In this document: in pieces, positions 5,830 to 12,965 of the stretch
Layout: each line of letters opens with the position of its first letter
Numbering within the stretch: the stretch's first letter is position 1
NCBI GenBank assembly: GCA_013205415.1
Contig: JABMMY010000160.1
Coordinates: 1 to 12,965, forward strand
DNA length: 12,965 nucleotides
Reading direction: 5' to 3'
DNA from: Deltaproteobacteria bacterium
GTDB taxonomy: Bacteria; Bdellovibrionota; FAC87; UBA2466
Program-made: the position numbers and the translations under genes
The notes under the pieces: model-generated
The model's database searches: none
What the model was told of the DNA's origin: nothing
What the model saw: the letters and a program-made list of their open reading frames with translations, nothing else

Positions 5830-7785
5830 CTAAACTCCAGCCATTTTATTTCTAGCCGCTTCCAATTCCGTCGATACCTTTTCCCAATCGACCATGGATT
5901 TGCGCAGACTATTTTCCGTCGCATTAATTCCACTCATGATCGTTTCCTGTTCCATAGAACTTTTCTGGGAAAAACCAGGGTGGCTCACCGTGTTTTGAAG
6001 CTCCTCTTTTTTCCGACTACAATTTTCCATTTCGCTTTCTAACGAGGCCACCTTTTTCTCTAGGGAGTTCACCTGGTTTTTAAGTCTCTTTCTATCTTCA
6101 TAGGAAAGTTTTATCTCGCTAACCTGTTCCATTTTTTTTATGCCGGCCATAGCCGGCGCCTGAGAAGGTTTCGCCTTTCCTTCAAAGTGCCGCACCAATT
6201 GCGGATACTTTTGAAAGAAGGAATTTAAATCGCCCAGATGATCGGTAAGAACATGATCATTAGAAAGATAAAGAATTCTCTCAGCGACATCGGAAATAAA
6301 TTCCCTGTCATGGGACACAATGATTGTGGTTCCCTGAAAATCTTTAATCGCCTGTTTTAGGAGATCTTTAGTTTCAATATCTAGATGGTTGGTAGGTTCA
6401 TCTAACAGAATAAGATTAATACGGGTCACAAGTATTCTAAGCAAAGCTAGTCGAGCCTTTTCACCGCCGCTTAAAACCTTGGCCTTCTTTTCAATCTCGT
6501 CATTACCACTAAAACCAAAAGCACCTAGCCACCCGCGCAGCTCCTCGATTCCCACACCGTGAGCCTTATTTCTTAAATTATCGATTACGGTATTATCTAA
6601 ACTAAGTTCATCTAATTGATGTTGTCCGAAGTAACCGGTCTCTACGGCATGCCCCTTAAGCAGTTCCCCCTCGGTTAGCTTTAGCCTTTCTCCAAGAATA
6701 TTTAATAGGGTTGTTTTTCCGGCGCCATTATCGCCGATAATAGCCACTCTCTGACCCCGTTTGATATCCAACGAAACATTTTTTAAGATCCATGGCGCCT
6801 CCTCCTTATATTTGAACGACATGTTTTTTAAGGAGATAGGAAATTTGGCCCCTGTGCCAGAAAGTCTGAATTTAAAATTTAAATTATAATTAAAACCTTC
6901 AACTCTCTGGAGCCTATCCTTTAACTCATCTCTCTCTCGCTCTAGCTCCTGTGCCATTTTTAATTTATGTTGAGCGCGTGCCGCGGTTTGAGCCTTAGCG
7001 CGAAACTTGTAAACAAAATCCATATTCTCAGCAATTTTCTTTTCCAATGATTCTATCGATTTTTCTAAATGGCGCTTCTCATCTCCTAAAGACTCTCTAA
7101 AGGTTAAATAGTCCTGTTGGTGGGTTCTAAAATAAAATTTTCCACCGTGAAGAATAGCAAGCGCATCGGTCACTCTTTTTTGTAGTGCCACGTCATGGGT
7201 CACCAAAACTAAGCTGCCTTGGTATTCCTTTTCTAAAAATTCCTCTAACCACTGAATGGATGAAATATCCAAATGGTTGGTGGGTTCATCGAGGAGCAAT
7301 ACTTCCGGTTTATCAAGAAGAGCCTTGGCAATAAATATTCTAAGAAGCCAGCCCCCACTTAGCTGTCCCATGGGCCCTTCCATCCACTCTTTACTAAAGC
7401 CCAGGCCACTTAAAATTTTTCGAATTTCCCATTCTTGCTCTGCCGGATCAGAGACATCATCTTCATCTATCGTCATATGACTTTGAATATATTTAATAGG
7501 CGATTGACTTTTTTCTTTGTGGTGCTGAATTTCTGTAACTGCATTTTCTAGAAGAGTTTGATCTAAAAATCCGATGCGAAGCTTTTTGCCCCCCACCACA
7601 TTTCTTTTTCCCTCTGAAGAATCGGATCGGCCCGCTAAAATTCTTAAGAGAGTAGATTTTCCCGAACCATTACGGCCGGCTAATGCCACTCGCATGCCTT
7701 CATAAAGAGTCCAGTTGACGTCTTGAAATAAAAGACGATTTGGCAAACGAACTCCAACTTTTTCTAAAACTAACTGTGCATTCAT
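5830..7785 (-). CDS. ABC-F family ATPase, YheS-like
   Basis: The 651-residue protein has two ABC ATPase domains on one chain and no membrane segments, the mark of ABC-F proteins. Known members bind the ribosome and act on translation. Domain 1 has Walker A GRNGSGKST (37-45), signature LSGGW (142-146), Walker B LLLDEP (163-168) and the H-loop His198. Domain 2 has GDNGAGKTT (351-359), LSGGE (438-442), LILLDEP (458-464) and His492. Both carry DEPTNHLD. The inter-domain linker (about 236-300) is helical and basic, with FRAKAQTAARAQHK, most like YheS. A coiled-coil tail covers about 550-651. The Trp in the first signature (LSGGW in place of the usual LSGGQ, E or M) is slightly unusual. The ATG at 7785 lies six bases after the peroxiredoxin stop with no clear ribosome site, suggesting coupled translation. 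Antibiotic-resistance members also exist in this family, but nothing here points to that. Confidence 0.9.
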   Translation of the reverse strand: MNAQLVLEKVGVRLPNRLLFQDVNWTLYEGMRVALAGRNGSGKSTLLRILAGRSDSSEGKRNVVGGKKLRIGFLDQTLLENAVTEIQHHKEKSQSPIKYIQSHMTIDEDDVSDPAEQEWEIRKILSGLGFSKEWMEGPMGQLSGGWLLRIFIAKALLDKPEVLLLDEPTNHLDISSIQWLEEFLEKEYQGSLVLVTHDVALQKRVTDALAILHGGKFYFRTHQQDYLTFRESLGDEKRHLEKSIESLEKKIAENMDFVYKFRAKAQTAARAQHKLKMAQELERERDELKDRLQRVEGFNYNLNFKFRLSGTGAKFPISLKNMSFKYKEEAPWILKNVSLDIKRGQRVAIIGDNGAGKTTLLNILGERLKLTEGELLKGHAVETGYFGQHQLDELSLDNTVIDNLRNKAHGVGIEELRGWLGAFGFSGNDEIEKKAKVLSGGEKARLALLRILVTRINLILLDEPTNHLDIETKDLLKQAIKDFQGTTIIVSHDREFISDVAERILYLSNDHVLTDHLGDLNSFFQKYPQLVRHFEGKAKPSQAPAMAGIKKMEQVSEIKLSYEDRKRLKNQVNSLEKKVASLESEMENCSRKKEELQNTVSHPGFSQKSSMEQETIMSGINATENSLRKSMVDWEKVSTELEAARNKMAGV

Positions 7786-7791
7786 AATTTT

Positions 7792-8277
7792 TTAAATAAG
7801 TTTCTGAGATTTTAATTCTTCAAGGGCTTTAAAAATTTCTTGAGAGGTCCGTCGAGTCACGGCCAGAGGCTCTACATAACGATAAAGTAGTTTTTGATCT
7901 GTCCCAATAATACAAATCGCACGACTGACTAAACCCAACATATAAGGGGAGCCACATCCATAATCTTTAGCGACTGCATTTTTCAAGTCGGTCAAAAGGG
8001 GAAATGAAAAACCAAATTTTTCGGTAAAGGATCGGTGTTTCTCTGAACTATCCCTGCTTAAACCGATCAACTGAACTCCCCACTGCTCAAATCCTTCAAA
8101 ATTCTCCTGGTATTCGCAAAGCTGCTTGGTACAGACCGGAGTAAAATCGCCAGGGTAAAACACTAGAACTACAGGTTTTTTCTTGCATGCCTCAGCCAAA
8201 TGAAATTCGCTTCCATTAAGCTGCGGTAGTTTAAAATCGGGGGCTAACCCTCCAATGACAAGTTGAGTCTGTTTCAT
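7792..8277 (-). CDS. bcp: Peroxiredoxin, BCP/PrxQ type
   Basis: This 161-residue thioredoxin-fold peroxidase reduces hydrogen peroxide and organic peroxides with thiols, in the cytosol (no signal peptide). The active site reads FYPGDFTPVCTKQLC. Cys49 is the peroxidatic cysteine within PxxxTxxC, and Cys54 is a resolving cysteine five residues later, the pattern of atypical 2-Cys PrxQ/BCP enzymes. The opening GGLAPDFKLPQLNG and the Arg in VSRAICIIG fit the AhpC/TSA fold. The length is typical of the family. It is the first gene of the probable Prx - ABC-F - recQ unit. No strong Shine-Dalgarno sequence precedes the ATG at 8277. A TATAAT on the minus strand (8393-8388) lacks a matching -35, so the promoter is uncertain. 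Confidence 0.9.
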   Translation of the reverse strand: MKQTQLVIGGLAPDFKLPQLNGSEFHLAEACKKKPVVLVFYPGDFTPVCTKQLCEYQENFEGFEQWGVQLIGLSRDSSEKHRSFTEKFGFSFPLLTDLKNAVAKDYGCGSPYMLGLVSRAICIIGTDQKLLYRYVEPLAVTRRTSQEIFKALEELKSQKLI

Positions 8278-8348
8278 AAGGATTCAGAATAAACCAAAAA
8301 ATGGTACTAAAGGGAAGGTGAATTTTAAATTTTGTTCGCGGTAAAAAG

Positions 8349-8377
8349 TTGAGCAATCGGCCTGTGCAAGCTACTGT
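8349..8377 (+). promoter_or_regulatory. Possible promoter for the CPBP protease gene
   Basis: TTGAGC (8349-8354) and TACTGT (8372-8377) are 17 bases apart. The -35 keeps TTGA and the -10 keeps the key first and last positions. The 13 bases beginning with this -35 are identical to those at the lipoprotein promoter (1616-1628). Confidence 0.35.
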
Positions 8378-8434
8378 GTTTTGTGGGATTATAAAAATTT
8401 ATTAACCATTGGCTAGGCGACGGTTGGACTCTTG

Positions 8435-9379
8435 ATGAAGCTTCTAAAAACAGGGTACCTTTTTTGGATTTTACTTTTAATATTCTCCCTGTCCCCTTTG
8501 CCGACTCGTGCTGAGCCTCCCGATACCCGAAATGATCCCGGTGATGAGGAAAACGAACCTCGCTTAAAACCCTTTTACGAACCGCCCAATGAAGATTTAA
8601 GACCGAGAAATTTTATTGGCCCGCCTTTACTCTCCTTTTTACTCCCTGGATTTGACCAATGGGCTGAGGGGCAAACGAAGTATGGGGCCCTTTACACGGG
8701 GGTCGGTTTCGGTGGAATTATTCTTCTATCTCAATCAAGAAAATCGGCCATCGATAACAGGTATCGCGATTTCGCATGGCAGGTCTATTTCACCGCAGGA
8801 AGTTTAAGTCTCTACCATAGTTTTAGAACCGCCTTAACCACTCGAATTCCCAACGGTGACTTTTCATTCATGAGTTCGACGCCCGAAAGACCCTCCGAGC
8901 TTTTAGAGGCCCCTATCGATTTGAGTTATTTGAGCAGATGGACCACGGTGGTCCCTCTAGGAATAGCTGCCGGAGTTTTTTTCTTTATGACGCCCAGTAA
9001 ATCGGGTGACTCGGCCAATGGCAGTTTAAACGATGCCTTTTATGCCTCTTCGGTAGGGTACATGACAGGTGTGGGAGAGGAGGCTGTATTTCGAGGGTTT
9101 GTGCTTCCGCTGATGTACTATTATACGGAGGATCAAAAACTTACCTTGGGACTCTCCAGTCTTATTTTTGCTATGGGACATGGACTTAAGGTTAGACATT
9201 TTGTAACCGCCTTCTTTTTTGGGCTCTACTCTGGATGGCTAACTCAGGAAAACAATTGGTCGATTGGAGAGGTTACCTTTATCCATACCTGGTGGGATGT
9301 GATGGCCTTTGTGGCCGACTATACCAATCGCCGTGAACACGCTTTTTTACGACTCCCTACTATCTCAATTAGTTTTTGA
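8435..9379 (+). CDS. CPBP (CAAX-type) intramembrane protease family protein
   Basis: The 314-residue protein has the three CPBP/Abi signatures in its last third: EEAVFR with Glu215, Glu216 and Arg220; FAMGH with His249; and HTWWD with His284 and Asp288 (the HxxxN/D form). These residues form the active site of glutamate-dependent membrane proteases of the Rce1 type. The N-terminus is a signal peptide (1-26, ending PTRA), then a Pro- and acid-rich stretch (27-58). A PGFDQWAEGQ-x3-G-x3-TG segment (71-89) follows, like that found before membrane helices in other envelope proteins. Several helices span roughly 85-130 and 170-295. ATG at 8435 is preferred over TTG at 8432 because GGA (8426-8428) is six bases from it. 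It is divergent from the peroxiredoxin gene. The substrate is unknown; bacterial members serve in peptide maturation or immunity, but no bacteriocin gene is near. The 124 bases before the next gene show no terminator. Confidence 0.8.
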   Translation: MKLLKTGYLFWILLLIFSLSPLPTRAEPPDTRNDPGDEENEPRLKPFYEPPNEDLRPRNFIGPPLLSFLLPGFDQWAEGQTKYGALYTGVGFGGIILLSQSRKSAIDNRYRDFAWQVYFTAGSLSLYHSFRTALTTRIPNGDFSFMSSTPERPSELLEAPIDLSYLSRWTTVVPLGIAAGVFFFMTPSKSGDSANGSLNDAFYASSVGYMTGVGEEAVFRGFVLPLMYYYTEDQKLTLGLSSLIFAMGHGLKVRHFVTAFFFGLYSGWLTQENNWSIGEVTFIHTWWDVMAFVADYTNRREHAFLRLPTISISF

Positions 9380-9475
9380 TTAATGCCACGCGCCTTAGCC
9401 CTTACCCCTTAAAACCCAATGCCTCAAAGCGATCCCCCTTTTCAAGTCAAAAAAAGCTCGGTAGAGTTCGGCCGT

Positions 9476-9496
9476 TAAAATCTATTTTCTTGGAGG
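9476..9496 (+). promoter_or_regulatory. Weak -10 box and strong ribosome-binding site before the transaldolase
   Basis: GGAGG (9492-9496) lies seven bases before the ATG at 9504 and fixes that start. TAAAAT (9476-9481) could be a -10, but no -35 is seen at the right distance. The cassette promoter is therefore unsure. Confidence 0.4.
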
Positions 9497-9503
9497 TACT
9501 TTA

Positions 9504-10229
9504 ATGTCGAGCCAATCCCCCTTTTCCGGAAAGGTAAAAATTTTTTCAGATGGCGCAGATAAAAAGGCGATGTTGGAAATGTACCAAAATCCTATCGTGA
9601 AAGGGCTTACCACCAATCCCTCGCTCATGAAAAAATCTGGGATCACAGATTACGTCACCTTTTGTAAGGATATTTTAAGGGACATCAAAACAAAACCTAT
9701 CTCGTTTGAAGTGTTTGCCGACCACTTTACCGAAATGAAACGGCAAGCTTTGGAAATCGCAAGTTGGGGTAACAATGTTTATGTTAAAATTCCTATCACC
9801 AACTCTGAAGGGGAATCTTCACTACCCTTAATAAAAGAATTAAGTCTCTCTGGTGTCAAACTCAACGTGACCGCAGTGCTAACTCTGGAACAATCTTGGG
9901 GTGCTTGCCAATCTTTAAAAGGTGGAGCGCCCTCTATTCTTTCCATTTTTGCAGGTCGTATTGCAGATACGGGAAGAGACCCGGTGCCCTTAATGCAGGC
10001 CGCTGTTGAACTATGCCGTGCTACCGATAGCAACATTGAACTTCTCTGGGCCAGCTCTCGTGAAGCTTTAAATATTGTGCAGGCAGATCAAATAGGCTGC
10101 CACATCATTACGGCCACTACCGATCTCATTAAAAAAATGTCGATGTTTAATAAGGATCTAACTGAGCTCAGTCTAGACACAGTTCGCATGTTTAAAACAG
10201 ATGCAGAGAGTGCGGGCTATTCGCTATGA
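9504..10229 (+). CDS. Transaldolase / fructose-6-phosphate aldolase-like enzyme
   Basis: This 241-residue protein belongs to the class I aldolase transaldolase family, closer in size to fructose-6-phosphate aldolase (about 220) than to TalB (about 317). Motifs are a DGA opening (16-18), KGLTTNPSLM (33-42), the Schiff-base lysine Lys95 in VYVKIPIT, NVTAV in the middle and FAGRIADTGRDP near residues 149-160. Transaldolases move a dihydroxyacetone unit between sugar phosphates, for example giving sedoheptulose 7-phosphate. It has a good ribosome site, and its TGA overlaps the ATG of the SIS gene (ATGA), so the two are translationally coupled. Short transaldolases beside SIS and Gfo/Idh genes occur in surface-polysaccharide loci. 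A role in feeding a heptose or related sugar pathway is therefore likely, while central pentose-phosphate metabolism is possible. Confidence 0.85.
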   Translation: MSSQSPFSGKVKIFSDGADKKAMLEMYQNPIVKGLTTNPSLMKKSGITDYVTFCKDILRDIKTKPISFEVFADHFTEMKRQALEIASWGNNVYVKIPITNSEGESSLPLIKELSLSGVKLNVTAVLTLEQSWGACQSLKGGAPSILSIFAGRIADTGRDPVPLMQAAVELCRATDSNIELLWASSREALNIVQADQIGCHIITATTDLIKKMSMFNKDLTELSLDTVRMFKTDAESAGYSL

Positions 10230-10825
10230 TGAGTTTTTCCCAAAACTATATTCAGGAGAGCCTTTCCCTTCTTAAGGATCTTAATACCGAGGCGATTGAA
10301 TTGATGGCGGTGGGATTGGGAAGAGTCAGAGATGCGGGTGGGCGACTTTTTATTTTAGGTGTAGGGGGTTCGGCCGGACACGCTAGCCACGCCGTAAATG
10401 ACTTCAGAAAAATTTGTGGATTTGAATCCTACACACCCACCGATAATGTTTCAGAATTAACAGCAAGGGTGAATGATGAAGGCTGGGACACCTCTTTTTC
10501 TGAATGGTTAAAGGTGTCTCGAATTGGCTCTAAAGATGCCGTCCTGGTTTTTTCGGTCGGCGGTGGAAATCTAGAGAAAAATATTTCGGTAAATTTAGTG
10601 AAGGCCATGGAACATTCAAAGGCCGTCGGTGCTGCCATATTTGGGATTGTAGGCAAGGACGGTGGTTTTACTAAGACCGTTTCTGAAAGCTGTGTTGTAA
10701 TCCCTTCCGTCTCTCCCGAAAGAATCACTCCTCATACCGAGGGATTTTGTGCGGTGGTTTGGCATCTTTTAGTCAGTCACCCCGCTCTTAAAAAAAGGGC
10801 CACCAAATGGGAATCTGTTAAATAG
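10226..10825 (+). CDS. SIS-domain sugar-phosphate isomerase, GmhA-like
   Basis: The 199-residue protein is a single SIS domain. It has the phosphosugar loop GVGGSAGHASHAVNDF (45-60), FSVGGGNLEKN (109-119), GIVGKDGG (140-147) and a C-terminal helix EGFCAVVWHLLVSH. The layout and length match GmhA, which turns sedoheptulose 7-phosphate into D-glycero-D-manno-heptose 7-phosphate for LPS. Against GmhA's metal site (His, Glu, Gln, His), the likely counterparts here are His55, Asp59, Glu172 and His180. That alignment is by eye, and two of the four would be changed, so substrate or metal may differ. NPxxx-type GmhA loop sequence TSGNSAN is replaced by VGGGNLE. The start may be the first ATG (10226, overlapping the transaldolase TGA) or the second (10229). 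Confidence 0.8.
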   Translation: MMSFSQNYIQESLSLLKDLNTEAIELMAVGLGRVRDAGGRLFILGVGGSAGHASHAVNDFRKICGFESYTPTDNVSELTARVNDEGWDTSFSEWLKVSRIGSKDAVLVFSVGGGNLEKNISVNLVKAMEHSKAVGAAIFGIVGKDGGFTKTVSESCVVIPSVSPERITPHTEGFCAVVWHLLVSHPALKKRATKWESVK

Positions 10826-10834
10826 TGATCATTA

Positions 10835-11824
10835 ATGTATAGAGTTGGAATCATTGGAGCAGGACTCATTGGATCTAAACGGGCCGCCGCTTTACGATCT
10901 GAAGATAGACTTATCGCAGTCGCCGATCTCTCAAGGGACAAAGCAAAACATTTGGCCGAGCCCTATCGGGCCGAGGTGGAAGATTCTTGGGAATCCTTAA
11001 TTAAAAGAAAGGATATTGATATCGTCGTTATTGCCACCTCTAATAACGCCATTCCCCTTTGTGCTGCCGAAGCGATAAAGAATCACAAACATATTTTAAT
11101 TGAAAAACCAGGAGGCAGAAATCCTGAAGATCTAAAAAAGTTATGGCAGCTCTCTAAAGAGGCTCATACCGTCGCTAAGGTAGGCTTTAATCACCGTTTT
11201 CATCCCGCCATGCTAAAGGCCAAACGCTTGATTGAAGAGGGAGCCATTGGAGAATTAATGTATTTTCGAGGGCGCTATGGCCACGGAGGAAGGATCGGCT
11301 ACGATAAAGAATGGCGAGCTAATCCTCTGGTCTCAGGAGGTGGAGAGTTACTGGATCAAGGGGTGCATCTAATCGATCTTTGCCGATGGATGGGAGGAGA
11401 ATTTTCCTTAGAGGTAGGAAGGGTTCATACCTTTTATTGGGACATGCCGGTTGAGGACAATGGATTTCTTCTACTAAAATCTCCCGACAAAAAAAGATAC
11501 GCCCATCTTCACGCTAGTTGTACGGAATGGAAAAATATTTTCGACTTTGAGATCTTTGGTAAAAAAGGAAAGCTTCAAATCTGGGGTATCGGTCGTAGCT
11601 ATGGGACCGAAGAGCTGAGACTTTATCAGGTGAAACCTGAAATGGGAGTTCCCGAATTTTCTTTCGAAACATTCACAGAAGAGGATAGATCTTGGCATCT
11701 AGAATGGGAGGCTCTGATTGATGCTATCGACGGTAAAAATACGCCTATTGCCACCCTAGAAGATGCCTATCACGCCATGGAAATTGTTTATCAAGCTTAT
11801 GAGCAATCAAAGAATAGCGATTAG
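10835..11824 (+). CDS. Gfo/Idh/MocA-family oxidoreductase
   Basis: This 329-residue NAD(P)-dependent sugar dehydrogenase has the Rossmann motif GIIGAGLIG (5-13), the EKP signature with Lys91 (90-92), GFNHRF (117-122) and the catalytic D-x-G-x-H pair Asp174/His178 in LLDQGVHLIDL. The C-terminal half is the beta-sheet substrate domain. Members oxidise or reduce a hydroxyl of free, phosphorylated or nucleotide-linked sugars. It begins ten bases after the SIS gene with only a weak GTGA ribosome site, so it belongs to the same transcript. The context suggests that it acts on the sugar made by the preceding two enzymes, but the exact sugar cannot be read from the sequence. Its stop is seven bases from that of the convergent gene. 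Confidence 0.9.
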   Translation: MYRVGIIGAGLIGSKRAAALRSEDRLIAVADLSRDKAKHLAEPYRAEVEDSWESLIKRKDIDIVVIATSNNAIPLCAAEAIKNHKHILIEKPGGRNPEDLKKLWQLSKEAHTVAKVGFNHRFHPAMLKAKRLIEEGAIGELMYFRGRYGHGGRIGYDKEWRANPLVSGGGELLDQGVHLIDLCRWMGGEFSLEVGRVHTFYWDMPVEDNGFLLLKSPDKKRYAHLHASCTEWKNIFDFEIFGKKGKLQIWGIGRSYGTEELRLYQVKPEMGVPEFSFETFTEEDRSWHLEWEALIDAIDGKNTPIATLEDAYHAMEIVYQAYEQSKNSD

Positions 11825-11834
11825 AGACTCTCTA
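11822..11834. repeat. 13-bp inverted repeat holding both convergent stop codons
   Basis: TAGAGA-C-TCTCTA spans the TAG of the oxidoreductase on the plus strand and the TAG of the convergent gene on the minus strand. The stem is short, and no T-run adjoins it on either strand. It is the only structure in the seven-base gap. Confidence 0.5.
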
Positions 11835-12965
11835 CGGAATAGACCTTCTTAATCTTTCTATCTGTTGAAAGAATGTCTCATCCCAACGAAAATTAGGATC
11901 ATAGGGATAGCTCACCATATTTGAAATACGCGAGAACAAAACCTTTTTTTCTTCTCTATTAAGATTATGTTTTTTAATTGGCACACTATCATTGGGTAGT
12001 CTTGATAAAATTCCTTCTAATCCATCATAAACTTTAGATAGCTCCTCTAATTGAGCCGCTCTAAACAGAGGGTAAAAACTAGTTGTTTCACTTATCGCAC
12101 TTTCTACGATGGCAGAAGAGTCATTACAAATTCCAATAAAACCATAACCGTCTACAGGATAATCCTTGGAATATAGTGCGGCCTCTTCTCGAACGCGACG
12201 AAGGTAAACTCCCGCTCTGTGGGTCGCCTTTTTAATTAATGCTTTGGTAGAGAGGGTCTCGTCTGTAATTTGTATTTTGCTAGTAAAGCCTGTCCACTGG
12301 GGACGTTCTTCATCTAGTTTTGGAAAAAAATTCAAACCATGAATTCCAAGAAAAAAATTAACCCTCGCATTAACGATAGGACCGGTAATTTGCCACACAA
12401 ACTGAGAGTGAGGCGCAGGAAAAATAAGCTCTTCGTTTTGTTCATTAACTACTGAGGTATGAAACCACACAGGCCAACGAATATATTGCTCTCCATAGGT
12501 GAATGAAATGAAGTTAGCAAAGGTGCGATCATCTCTCAGCTCAATATGATGACCCGTACGCCATAACACCTGAAGAAACTCTTCAAGATTTGTCACGGTC
12601 ACAAAAGATCCATGAGCGGTGGGAAAGCGAAGGCGGTACCCCTTTTCCTCTGCTAACTTTGTCATGATAGCAGCGACCGCATAATTTTGAGTGACCATCT
12701 TTAAAGGCACAGATTCAGATATAAAATGGCCATATTTGATATTAGGAAGTTCAGGACTTACCGGTTCAGGTTGGGGTCTAGAACTAAAGGTAAACTGCTC
12801 TATGATCTCAGACCAAGAGCCAGGAAGATTATCTGTGTTGTAGTTATTGTCTTTTGCTAAAACAAGTAACAATAATTTTCGATAATCATTCAGCTCAAAA
12901 ATGGGTGGTAATATAGGGAATCTCTCTAAAAAATTTAGGTCTTTTTGTGTAATACCTTTTATTAG
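11832..12965 (-). CDS. Protein of unknown function, 5' end beyond the window
   Basis: I do not recognise this protein. The minus frame is open from the TAG at 11834-11832 to the right edge, 377 codons, so the start lies outside. A TTG at 12872 is inside the frame and need not be the start. There are no membrane helices, signal or obvious nucleotide-binding motifs in the visible part, which is rich in Phe, Trp and charged residues and looks cytosolic. Segments that may help a search are RFPTAHGSFVTVTNLEEF, FVWQITGPIVNARVNFF, HRAGVYLRRVREEAALY and FYPLFRAAQLEELSKVYDGLE. The C-terminal 110 residues look mainly helical. It is convergent with the sugar cassette, seven bases from its end and with no terminator between. 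A different role from the cassette is likely. Confidence 0.75.
   Translation of the reverse strand, partial: LIKGITQKDLNFLERFPILPPIFELNDYRKLLLLVLAKDNNYNTDNLPGSWSEIIEQFTFSSRPQPEPVSPELPNIKYGHFISESVPLKMVTQNYAVAAIMTKLAEEKGYRLRFPTAHGSFVTVTNLEEFLQVLWRTGHHIELRDDRTFANFISFTYGEQYIRWPVWFHTSVVNEQNEELIFPAPHSQFVWQITGPIVNARVNFFLGIHGLNFFPKLDEERPQWTGFTSKIQITDETLSTKALIKKATHRAGVYLRRVREEAALYSKDYPVDGYGFIGICNDSSAIVESAISETTSFYPLFRAAQLEELSKVYDGLEGILSRLPNDSVPIKKHNLNREEKKVLFSRISNMVSYPYDPNFRWDETFFQQIERLRRSIP

Noticed and set aside
8435..9379. CPBP protein as part of a bacteriocin or immunity system
   Set aside because: No small peptide precursor, radical SAM enzyme or peptide exporter lies nearby.
9779..10728. Minus-strand frames opposite the transaldolase and SIS genes
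   Set aside because: They are shadows of well-supported plus-strand enzymes with conserved active-site motifs.
1..12965. A complete new defence or mobile system
   Set aside because: No nuclease, toxin pair, CRISPR array or transposase is visible. Apart from the integrase remnant, the genes are housekeeping or envelope functions.

Overview
The window looks like a chromosomal stretch of a Gram-negative bacterium of moderate to low GC (roughly 40-45% by eye). A lipoprotein with a lipobox, a secreted protein, a PMT/ArnT-type membrane glycosyltransferase and a heptose-like sugar cassette all point to a cell with an outer envelope. The lipoprotein's 'bacterial Ig-like' fold (YTAP...GTITINVTDS type) is common in deltaproteobacteria and Bdellovibrionota. 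I lean to a Bdellovibrionota-like host, but only as inference; no marker gene here settles it.

Left edge (1-1530, all minus strand). A short open frame with the box II signature of a tyrosine recombinase runs off the left end, preceded by a good sigma70-type promoter. Next is a tRNA-Leu(UAA) gene whose helices and T-loop carry several lesions, followed by a hairpin terminator. Upstream of it (to its right) lies an MFS transporter. A tRNA gene, an integrase remnant and mismatched tRNA halves together suggest an old integration or excision scar.

Positions 1600-4235 (plus strand). A promoter, a small lipoprotein and a PMT_2-type glycosyltransferase come first. The glycosyltransferase is cut off by a third copy of the 7-bp unit GAATTAA. 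With two copies the frame would continue through a 3' segment and give a protein of about 459 residues. This is the most interesting observation in the window: a phase-variation candidate or a recent knock-out by tandem duplication. Next comes an unrecognised secreted protein with its own strong promoter and ribosome-binding site, then tandem terminators.

Positions 4233-8277 (minus strand). PrxQ/BCP peroxiredoxin, a YheS-like ABC-F ATPase and a RecQ-family helicase are tightly spaced and probably co-transcribed. RecQ has an unusual layout: a long insert before the zinc knot, and neither winged helix nor HRDC domain after it.

Positions 8340-11824 (plus strand). A CPBP (CAAX-type) membrane protease with a signal peptide comes first. 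It is followed by a compact three-gene cassette: a short transaldolase, a GmhA-like SIS sugar-phosphate isomerase (ATGA overlap) and a Gfo/Idh/MocA oxidoreductase. The cassette fits synthesis of a heptose or modified sugar for a surface polysaccharide. The right edge holds a convergent gene of unknown function whose 5' end lies outside the window.

I found no CRISPR array, complete mobile element, toxin-antitoxin pair or recognisable defence system.
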